Below are positions 36,234 to 48,100 of a stretch of 64,000 nt of DNA, piece after piece. The notes under the pieces were generated by a model that was given only the letters and a program-made list of their open reading frames with translations, was not told the DNA's origin and made no database searches. How positions within the stretch are numbered: the first letter of the stretch is position 1; the number at the start of each line of letters is the position of its first letter. Source of the DNA: Urechis unicinctus (lineage: Eukaryota > Annelida > Polychaeta > Xenopneusta > Urechidae); contig CM067348.1 in the NCBI GenBank assembly GCA_034190875.2, positions 11,107,346-11,171,345 of the forward strand, given 5' to 3'. Made by a program: the position numbers and the translations under genes.

Positions 36234-39200
36234 CTAAACGTGAAGCTTATGGGATCGAGATCCAGACAGAGACTGTCTGAGTTTTGGATCCTTGGAACTG
36301 TAGTACTCGTTGAAGTCGAGTCTGAGACTGAGGCAGCGTAGACTCATGTCATCTAGAGGCGACAGCATGGTGAGGAACTGTTTGATCATATCCTGTATCA
36401 CACACACACATCACTATAAGGAAACACAGCATGGTGAGGAACACAGCCCTACACACACATCACTATAAGGAAACACACCCTGGTGAGAAACACAGCCCTA
36501 CACACACATCACTATAAGGAAACACAGCATGGTGAGGAACACAGCCCTACACACACATCACTATAAGGAAACACAGCATGGTGAGAAACACAGCCCTACA
36601 CACACATCACTATAAGGAAACACACCCTGGTGAGGAACACAGCCCTACACACACACATCACTATAGGCAACATAGTCCTACAGGAAGTTATAATGGAATG
36701 ATACGTCCTCACAGGGCTATAGGCAACATAGCTCTACAGGGAGTTACAATGAAATGATACGTCCTCATTGACAGACCACGAGAAGAGGAGAAACTTGTGG
36801 TTCTTACCGGGTAAGACTTAGGCAGGAGGTTGAGCTGTAAGAGGAATGAGGTGATGGAGTGGTGGTAGCTGATGACGCGCTCCCTCTCAGCAGCTTCCTC
36901 ATCCTCCGTCACGCCCCACTGACCCTGTCATTACAAACAACACAAGCTTATAGTGTCACGCCCCACTGACACTGTCATTACAAACAACACAAGCTTATAG
37001 TGTTACGCCCCACTGACCCTGTCATTACAAACAACACAAGCTTATAGTGTCACGCCCCACTGACACTGTCATTACAAACAACACAAGCTTATAGTGTCAT
37101 GCCCCACTGACACTGTCATTACAAACAACACAAGCTTATAGTGTCACGCCCCACTGACACTTTCATTACAAACAACACAAGCTTATAGTGTCACCCCCCC
37201 CCCCACTGACACTCATTACAAACAACACAAGCTTATAGTGTCACCCCCCCACTGACCCTGTCATTACAAACAACAAGCTTATAGAGCTAGCAAATACATT
37301 TGATCTCTGTAACCGAACCATGACCCACATAACGACCCATTGACCTAGTCACATAACCTTACGTCCTGTTGACCTTGTCATAATTGATAAGACCTAGTGG
37401 TCACACACCCAGTTGACCCTGCCCCATCCTGCTGACCCCATTTTACTCCTTATCATCCCATATTGTACCTTGTCTGTCTTCAGTTTAATCCTGTCTGCAT
37501 GGATCTGTCTCTGGGTCAGCTCTTCCTGTGCAGACTGGAAGATGTTCTCTTGGACCTCCTGGAACTTGAGGATCAGATCAAAGATGGTCCTCAGCTGGGT
37601 GAGGATCGCCTGCAGCACACAATACGTGGTGTTAGGACAGGTGGATCGCAGAGATAGCTCAGGTCGTTAGGACAGGTGGATCGCAGAGATAGCTCAGGTC
37701 GTTAGGACAGGTGGACTGCTGAGACAGCTCAGGTTGTTAGGACAGGTGGACCGCAGAGACAGCTCAGGTCGTTAGGAAAGGTGGACGGCAGAGACAGCTC
37801 AGGTCGTTAGGACAGGTGAACCCCTGAGATAGCTCAGGTCGTTAGGACAGGTGGACCGCGGAGATAGCATGGGGCTTAAAAGCAGGTGGCCCAATTATAA
37901 AGCACAGTAGCTGCGCTCGATTGGTCATGATGAATGCGATTTTTGATACCAGGCGTATATGGGCGTACAGCGTACTGGCCTAAGCTGAATGTGCTGTGGT
38001 TTGGGGCTCAACTAAGGCCGGGTCATTGGAAGCAGACTACAATATCCAGTGTTAATTATTAAAGAAATATTACAAATAAGTAGAGAGAGAAAATTGTGAA
38101 TATACAACTTTCTATGAATAGAAACATAGTGTTAAAAACTATACCTGCAGGACAAATGTAATATCAGCTTCAGCCCTAAGTGTTTTTTTTTAGAATTGAT
38201 CGCTAGATATCACTGCACATGCTTTGAAAATGTCACAAATAAATGCATTTGCCAGTGGAAACCAATTGAGTGCACCTTTTAGGACAGGTTGCCCACACAG
38301 ACAGCATAGAGCATAAAGGCTCACTGAGATAGCACGAGGCTTAAAGACAGGTGGCTCACTAAGATAATATGAGGCTTAAAGACAGGTGCCACACTAAGAT
38401 AATATGGGGTTAAAGACAGGTGGCTCACTGAGATAGCACGAGGCTTAAAGACAGGTGGCTCACTAAGATAGCATGGGGCTTAAAGACAGGTGGCTCACTA
38501 AGATAATATGAGGCTTAAAGACAGGTGGCTCACTGAGATAGCACGAGGCTTAAAGACAGGTGGCTCACTAAGATAATATGGGGCTTAAAGACAGGTGGCT
38601 CACTAAGATAATATGGGGCTTAAAGACAGGTGGCTCACTAATATAGCATGGGCTTAAAGACAGGTGGCTCACTGAGATAGCACGAGGCTTAAAGACAGGT
38701 GGCTCACTAAGATAGCATGGGGCTTAAAGACAGGTGGCTCACTAAGATAATATGGGGCTTAAAGAAAGGTGGTTCACTAAGATAATATGGGGCTTAAAGA
38801 CAGGTGGCTCACTTAGATAATATGGGGCTTAAAGACAGGTGGCTCACTAAGATAATATGGGGCTTAAAGACAGATGGACCCCTGATATAGCACCATACAT
38901 AGCAGACAACAATACCAACACCGACCCTGTCCTTATCACTCATCACATACAACATAAATATACTGCTGCACTAGGAGTATATCACATAACTGAATGACCT
39001 TAACCTTCACAGTAGTCCTTACTTAACCTTCACAAGATTACCACCAGTAGTCCTGACTTACACTTCACCAGATTACCGCCAGTAGTCCTGACTTACACTT
39101 CACCAGATTACCGCCAGTAGTCCTGACTTACACTTCACAAGATTACCGCCAGTAGTCCTTACTTACACTCGAGTTCTTGTTGAGAAGTGAGCGGTTGGTG

Positions 39201-42036
39201 ACTGTATCGAGGAACTCCTGGTGCGCGGCGATGATGTGGTCGAGGTCCTTAGCTTCCCTCACCTTCGTCAATAACTCATCCCACGAACACTCCAACACCT
39301 GTCACCATGCCAACCACAAACATCACCATGGTTACCACAGACCCACAAAGAGTACCATCATGGTTCTTGTGAAGGGAAATGGTGCAGTCCTTATACATCA
39401 ACAACGTATGTAATTAACAAAATAGTAGGCAGGAAAGGAATCAAGTCTTGCCTCAAAGTTGATGTAGTATTGGACCTGTTGTATAAAGTGCATCATCTCG
39501 CTGGCGATGATGTGACAGCGATGCTGCACCTCTGACAGCTCTACACTCACACAACCAACATGATGCTACGTCACAACCAACATGATGCTACGTCACAACC
39601 AACATGATGCTACGTCACAACCAACATGATGCTACGTCACAACCAACATGATGCTACATCACAATCAACATCATGCTACGTGACAACCAACATGATGCTA
39701 CGTCCCAAGACCCATAGCATACGGGGTGAGAGGAACTGCGTTACGACACAGGGACTGAGGAACTGGGAATTTGGTGGAACATAGAGATCACAGTGAACAG
39801 AGTCCAATTAACTCCCAGAAGAGCAAGTCGTATAAGTACATAGGGTCTAACTCACCAGGCATTTGGCGGAGCAAGTCGTATAAGTACATAGGGTCTAACT
39901 CACCAGGCATTTGGCGGAGCAAGTCGTATAAGTACATAGGGTCTAACTCACCAGGCATTTGGCGGAGCAGGCGGAGCAAGCGAGCATAATACATCTGGTT
40001 TCTCCAGATCCTGGCCAGGACATATTCCATGCGCTTGGCCCGCCAGAGGAAGATGAAAATACGGAGGTATATATTTATACTCTCAGTGGTCAAGATCTGT
40101 CGACATGTCCAAAACAACCTCACCTCATGGATTTGATGTTTGCAATAGCAGATGACAATCAACATGCTGACAGTGTGTCACGAGGGGTAATGGATGTGGG
40201 GGGATGACTTACTGTACTAATGGGGCCGTCCATGTGATAGTGAAGACTGAACACGTCCCAGCCTGTGTCTCCGGCGGACACCTGTCTCAACACAAATACC
40301 AGCCAGCAATTCTGTAACTATGGCAACTTCTACTGTAACTATGGCAACTTCTCAAGGTTAACATAGATACAGCTCCCTTTATCATATACACATGGTACCA
40401 GTTAAGTGACCTTTAGCTGGGTCACATGTGACCTTTAGCTGGGTCACATGTGACCTTTAGCTGGGCACATGTGACCTTTAGCTGGGTCACATGTGACCTT
40501 AGGTTGTGACCCACATTGATGAGAATGGTGTCCAGGCGCTTCAGGATGTCTGGATTGTCATACTGGGCATTAGTGGCGCGGATGGCTGTCTCCAGGACTC
40601 CATTCAGGTTGTGAAGGAAGAGTGACTGGGCCTGCTTGGCCAGCTCCTCACTTTACCATCACACAAAACAGAGATCATCTTAGAGGCACAAATATAACTA
40701 CAACACAGCACAAATATAACCACGACACAGCACAAATAAAACCACGACACAGCACAAATATAACCATGACACAGCACAGCGATAATCATGGGATAGCACA
40801 AATATAACCACGACACAGCACAAATATAACCATGACACAGCACAGCGATAATCATGGGATAGCACAAATATAACCACAACACAGCACAAATATAACCACG
40901 ACACAGCACAAATATAACCATGACACAGCACAGCGATAATCATGGGATAGCACAAATATAACCACAACACAGCACAAATATAACCACGACACAGCACAAA
41001 TATAACCACGACACAGCACAAATAAAACCACGACACAGCACAAATATAACCATGACACGGCACAGAGGTAAAACCAACACGCCACAAATATAACTACCAC
41101 GAAAGCACAGAGATGCACACATGATGCAATACCAAATATCGGAATAGTAATAAACAATTAAGGCGGGTAAGACTTACTGGAGGAGGTCCATGAGATGACG
41201 AATGAAATCACCCTGGCCCAACAGCAGGTAACGGCGCATGGCCTGCAGTACAACGTACGAGATATGTCACTCACACACGCTAATAAGAGTCGCACAAGAC
41301 CAAGTCTATGGAGGTACTGGTTCCACACACGCTAATTAGAGTCACATAAGACCAGGTCTAGTGGTTCCACACACGCTAATTAGAGTCACATAAGACCAGG
41401 TCTAGGGAGGTACTGGTTCCACAAACGCTAATTACAGTCACATAAGACCAGGTCTATGGAGGTACTGGTTCCACACACGCTAATTAGAGTCACATAAGAC
41501 CAGGTCTATGGAGGTACTGGTTCCACACACGCTGATAAGAGTCACATAAGACCAGGTCTAGGGAGGTACTGTTCCATTTCCATTATATTACATTACCAAA
41601 CTCATGCACACCAGAGTATATTCCTCAGAATAATTACCTCAACTCATCAAACACCGACCATAATCTCTAATAGCTCTTAGCTTCATCTCAATTATGACTA
41701 TCCTTCAACTCAAACAGCACCGACCTTCATCTCATACACAATGACCTCCATTTCAAACAGCACTAACCTGTTAAAGCCCTGACATGATCTTACACACTGA
41801 TGTTAACATCTTACAGAATTGACCTCCTTCTATTACATCACTGACCTTCATCTCTTATAGCACTGACCTTGAGATGATCCATGAATTTGTATTTGTTATG
41901 CAGGACTTCCAACAGGTGCCTGCTGGTCTCGTTGTAAACTGTATCGATCATCTTGGCAAACATGTCAGAGTCCTGGGTGAATATTGACTCAACTGCAGCG
42001 CAAACAACACAGTCTCTTAAGCCATCTTGATGAGTA

Positions 42037-42126
<90 letters not shown>

Positions 42127-45100
42127 TAACAATCGTTAACTTAGTCTTTGGGAGGGGACACTGGTGGGACACTTCTGGAATGCTGATAATGACTGTCAGT
42201 TAGAAAACTTGCAAATGGTAGCCATGATTCAGAGGAAAATAACACATGTCTATACATGTAATTTCGACATGCTTACCACATATGATTGTTCGGCTAATGT
42301 AATGAAAGACAACAATTACAGGCTGTAATGCACAGTATGGGCAACCGGGCAGGGGGTGGGAGAGGCGGGGCAACCGGGCAGGGGGTGGGAGAGGCAGGGC
42401 AACCGGGCAGGGGGTGGGAGTGGCGGGGCAAACGGGCAGGGAGTGGGAGAGGCAGGGCAACCAGCCAGGGGGTGGGATGGGCGGGGCAACCGGCCAGGGG
42501 GTGGGACCGACCCTTGTTAGATCCTGCCCATCGACCCCCATCAGATGCTACCTTGGTTGGTTTCCGTTTTCTTCACCACATCGCGACTTCTTATTGACGT
42601 TCTGTCTTTACAAAGCTGGCGTAGGAAATTGATGGATTTTCCCGTCAACAAGATCTGTGAGACACAATAACTATGCATTGACTGTGGGGTGAGTTGACTT
42701 GATTCAGATGGAGGCCTGACGTTATTTTGCCAGGAGATGATGGGTCAACAGAAGACAAGTTGGTGGGGTGACTGCTGGATGCAATCAATTGCCTGAGATA
42801 TGAAGGACAAATGAACGGATGAATAGATTGCTAGAGTTCACCTTGCGAGCCTGTGACATGCTGACGAAGGAAGGGATCATGGATTTACGCAGACTGTACT
42901 TGTCATGCCAGATTCGCACATCCTTCACAGTCGGGTCGGACGCCACGAAGAACTACACAGCCAATCAACCACAGTCTAATGCATCACCGTCACAGCCAAT
43001 CCACCACAGTCAAACACATCATCGTCACAGCCAATCAACCAGTCTAATGCATCACCATCACAGCCAAACAACCACAGTCTAATGCTTCACCATCACAGCC
43101 AAACAACCAGTCTAATGCTTCACCATCACAGCCAATCAACCAGTCTAACGCTTCACCATCACAGCCAATCAACCAGTCTAATGCTTCACCATCACAGCCA
43201 ATCAACCAGTCTAATGCTTCACCATCACAGCCAATCAACCACAGTCTAATGCTTCACCATCAGCCAATCAACCACAGTCTAACGCTTTATCGTCACAGCC
43301 AATCAACTACAGTCTAACGCTTCATGGTCACAGCCAATCAACCACAGTCTAACGCATCACCATCACAGCCAATCTACCACAGTCTAGCGCTTCATGGTCA
43401 CAGCCAATCAACCACAGTAAAACGCTTCACCGTCACTGTCAATCAACCATAGTGTAACGCTTCACCGTCAATGCCATGACATAAGACAGGATAGGACATA
43501 AGTCAATAGCAAGCTGACCTCGTGGTATGTGTCGTCCAATTCACCCTCATACAGCCAGCGCAGGATGGTAGCAAACAGAGGTTCTGCCACCTGAAGAAAA
43601 ACGCTACCATAGAGACCAGCAAAGGCAAATACCATGGAAACCATCACCTAGCAACATGGCCAGACATGGAGGAAACAAAATACCCAGTACTATTACCAAG
43701 TAATCTTAAGACACCAGAATATTTAATAACTTAACAGTTGACGGCTTACATAGTACAAGATCATGGTGAGATGTACATGCGTACAAGTACTGACCACAGT
43801 CAAGGTGTGTTGTACAAGTGTCCGTACGGCAGGGTCCCCATGCTGGAGGTAGGAGTGCACAGCAGATGCCAACGCCCCGCCTTTCTTACCTGACAACACA
43901 CACACACACCAGATGTCAGTAGACAATCAGAATAGGAGAATGTGCAACTCGACCAGGTTCCAGTGTATGTATCCAGTATGACTTCCGGCCTCTGGCATGC
44001 ATAGTTCTCATTGTGCTGTGGTTGTTGATCTAATGTGGGGCTAACACAGTGTGTACAAGGTCCATCAACTGAATGACCTATGCTGCCCTGCCTCAATCAT
44101 ACTCCCCTTGTACACAGCACCAACTGGCCCCGGTTGATTCACGATGATTCACCCCTCCACCAACTGGCCCCGGTTGATTCACGATGATTCACCCCTCCAC
44201 TAACTGGCCCCAGTTGATTCACGATGATTCACCCTTACTACCAGTAAGTAACCACAGTATCATTATCCAACCATTCTGACATGTTCCTAATCACCTTGAC
44301 AGACATCGACTAGAGCAGCAAGGGTCTTGAGGCGCACAAGAGGGTCGGAGGTCCACACTGCCAGCTGACGGAGGCTCAGACCAATCGAGGCCAGACTCAC
44401 ACCTGGATCTTCCTCCTGATGCAACTGTCAATCAGCACAGTCAATTATAGCATAAACAGACAATCATAGCATAAACAGTCAATTATAGTATTAACAGTCA
44501 ATTATAGTATTAACAGTCAGTTATAGTATTAACAGTCAATCATAGCATAAACCGTCAATCATCACACAAACAGTCAATCATAGCACAAACAGTCAATCAT
44601 AGCACAAACAGTCAAACATTGCACAAACAGTCAATCATACATACTGACAATAAGCACACATTGCCAATAATAAAACTGCACGTACAATCATATTCAACTG
44701 AATGTTCATTGAAACACACACTGGTAATCACAGTAGATATGACGTAAGTAACTCAAGGGATAATTAACACAGGTGAACGTACCTGAGACTCAAGAACAGC
44801 CAGGAGCTTGTAGTACTGGTTGACCTCCTGATGAACGGCAGCACAGAAACTCTACTCACACATAATAAAGTGATAACCCCTAATTACAGCAAATTCAACT
44901 TAATATTCGGTAGTTAATCGTACATTACCAATTGTACAATACTATTATAGGTCAAACTCACCTGTCCCACTAGCCCCAGTGTGCGTTCCCCGCTCCGAGA
45001 GTCTGCGTATTTACGAATCTTGTTGTACAACCAGCCACATTCAGTCAACATGGCCACCATTCTCCTGGTCGAACGAGATATTTTCACCTGGATAGAGCCA

Positions 45101-48100
45101 TCAAGATCAAACATAAATTAAGCTTCAATCAATATTAATATCATTCATTTTGTCAGGGATCACAGACCTAAATTGAATAGAATTCTTAAGCTAATGATTT
45201 ACCTTAGGGTCCATTCGGAATCCCTCTTTGGTCATGTCATATTTGATGAATTTGCCTTCAATTCCTTGGAAGATGTAGACGATCTCTGCCAGAATGATGT
45301 GGTCCACCGATTCATCTGTCATAACACACCCTCCACCTTCTCATCCAATCCTCAAATGTCATGGAGAAACATTATCAATTTAACTTTTAAAGAATGAAAG
45401 TACAACCATAAACTACTATTAATTCTGTACCCCATCCTCCTGTTATCTCTACCAGTGTGAATTTAAGTAATTATGTACCCCATCCTCCTATTATCTCTAC
45501 CAGTGTGAATTTAAGTAATTCTGCACCCCATCTTCCTGTTATCTCTACCAGTGTGAATTTAAGTAATTCTGTACCCCATTCTCCTGTTATCTCTACCAGT
45601 GTGAATTTAAGTAATTCTACACCCCATCCTCCTGTTATCTCTACCAGTGTGAATTTAAGTAATTCTGCACCCCATCCTCCTGTTATCTCTACCAGTGTGA
45701 ATTTAAGTAATTCTGCACCCCATCCTCCTGTTATCCCTACCAGTGTGAATTTAAGTAATTCTGCACCCCCCCATTCTCTACCCTGTTATCCCTACCAGTG
45801 TGAATTTAAGTAATTCTGCACCTCATTCTCCTGTTATCTCTACCAGTGTGAATTTAAGTAATTCTGCACCCCATCCTCCTGTTATCTCTACCAGTGTGAA
45901 TTTAAGTAATTCTGCACCCCATTCTCCTGTTATCTCTACCAGTGTGAATTTAAGTAATTCTGCACCCCATCTTCCTGTTATCTCTACCAGTGTGTGTATT
46001 CTCTGTTATCTCTACCAGTGTGAATTTAAGTAATTCTGCACCCCATCTTCCTGTTATCTCTACCAGTGTGAATTTATGTAATTCTGCACCCCATTCTCCT
46101 GTTATCTCTACCAGTGTGAATTTATGTAATTCTGCACCCCATTCTCCTGTTATCTCTACCAGTGTGAATTTAAGTAATTCTGCACCCCATCTCCTGTTAT
46201 CTCTACCAGTGTGAATTTAAGTAATTCTGCACCCCATTCTCCTGTTATCTCTACCAGTGTGAATTTATGTAATTCTGCACCCCATCGTCCTCCTGTTATC
46301 TCTACCAGTGTGAATTTAAGTATTCTGCACCCATTCTCCTGTTATCTCTACCAGTGTGATTTAAGTAATTCTGCACCCCATCATCCTCCTATTATCTCTA
46401 CCAGTGTGAATTTAAGTAATTCTGCACCCCATCTCCTGTTATCTCTACCAGTGTGAATTTATGTAATTCTGCACCCCATTCTCCTGTTATCTCTACCAGT
46501 GTGAATTTATGTAATTCTGCACCCCATTCTCCTGTTATCTCTACCAGTGTGAATTTAGTAATTCTGCACCCCATTCTCCTGTTATCTCTACCAGTGTGAA
46601 TTTAAGTAATTCTGCACCCCATCTTCCTGTTATCTCTACCAGTGTGAATTTAATGTAATTCTGCACCCCATTCTCCCTCTACCAGTGTGAATTTAAGTAA
46701 TTCTGCACCCCATTCTCCTGTTATCTCTACCAGTGTGAATTTAAGTAATTCTGCACCCCATTCCTCCATCTCTATCTCTACCAGTGTGAATTTAAGTAAT
46801 TCTGCACCCCATTCTCCTGTTATCTCTACCAGTGTGAATTTAAGTAATTCTGCACCCCATCTTCCTGTTATCTCTACCAGTGTGAATTTAAGTAATTCTG
46901 CACCCCATTCTCCTGTTATCTCTACCAGTGTGAATTTAAGTAATTCTGCACCCCACCCCTCCATCTCTACCAGTGTGAATTTAAGTAATTCTACCCCATC
47001 TCCTGTTATCTCTACCAGTGTGAATTTAAGTAATTCTGCACCCCATTCTCCTGTTATCTCTACCAGTGTGAATTTATGTAATTCTGTACCCCATTCTCCT
47101 GTTATCTCTACCAGTGTGAATTTAAGTAATTCTGCACCCCATCCTCCTATTATCTCTACCAGTGTGAATTTAAGTATTCTGCACCCCATTCTCCTGTTAT
47201 CTCTACCAGTGTGAATTTATGTAATTCTGTACCCCATTCTCCTGTTATCTCTACCAGTGTGAATTTAAGTAATTCTGCACCCCATTCTCCTGTTATCTCT
47301 ACCAGTGTGAATTTAAGTAATTCTGTACCCCATCTTCCTGTTATCTCTACCAGTGTGAATTTATGTAATTCTGTACCCCCCCATTCTCCTGTTATATCTA
47401 CCCCAGTTATCTCTACCAGTGTGAATTTAAGTAATTCTAAGTACCCCATCGCCTAAGGGCGAGACTATTGAATATCAGTAACATGTAAACAGCGCCCGCA
47501 GCCATCAGGCTAGGGGACCTTGACTACATTGTATGGCTAAAAATAACAGGAAAGGGTTGGTTTTGGTAGAGCATTTTCTACAAATGTAGCTCTAAACAGC
47601 TAATATTCCAAGCTCTATTGCGTTTTCTATAACATTTGAAAAAGTTTTCCTCAAATGAGACAGATCTCATTAAGCCTCTGATGAGGCACTGCATGACACC
47701 AGTGACAACTAATGACAATAAGGTTCTACAGTGAACCACACCACTGGCCTGTTTGTCATGACAGCCTCACTACACCAATGACCTGTTTGTCATGACAGCC
47801 TCACTACACCACTGACCTGTTTGTCTTGACAGCCTCACTACACCACTGACCTGTTTGTCTTGACAGCCTCACTACACCACTGACCTGTTTGTCATGACAG
47901 CCTCACTAAACCACTGACCTGTTTGTCGTGATAGCGTGTCTGCCAGTCTGAGAGCTGTGCCTGGAGCCGAGACTTCTCCACGAGCTCGCTGCCTCATATA
48001 ACCCGCAGGCACTGCGCTGTTTGTAGATAAAACCAGCAAAAACAAGGGTTAAGCATCTCATTTAATGTGAATGAATTAACCATTAAGTTGAGCGTGTCTC

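Noticed and set aside
45457-47214. Long ORFs on both strands through the 48-bp array (for example 45457-45813, 46687-47214)
   Set aside because: They only reflect a stop-free unit whose length is a multiple of three. They lie inside a TUBGCP3 intron with no exon signals.
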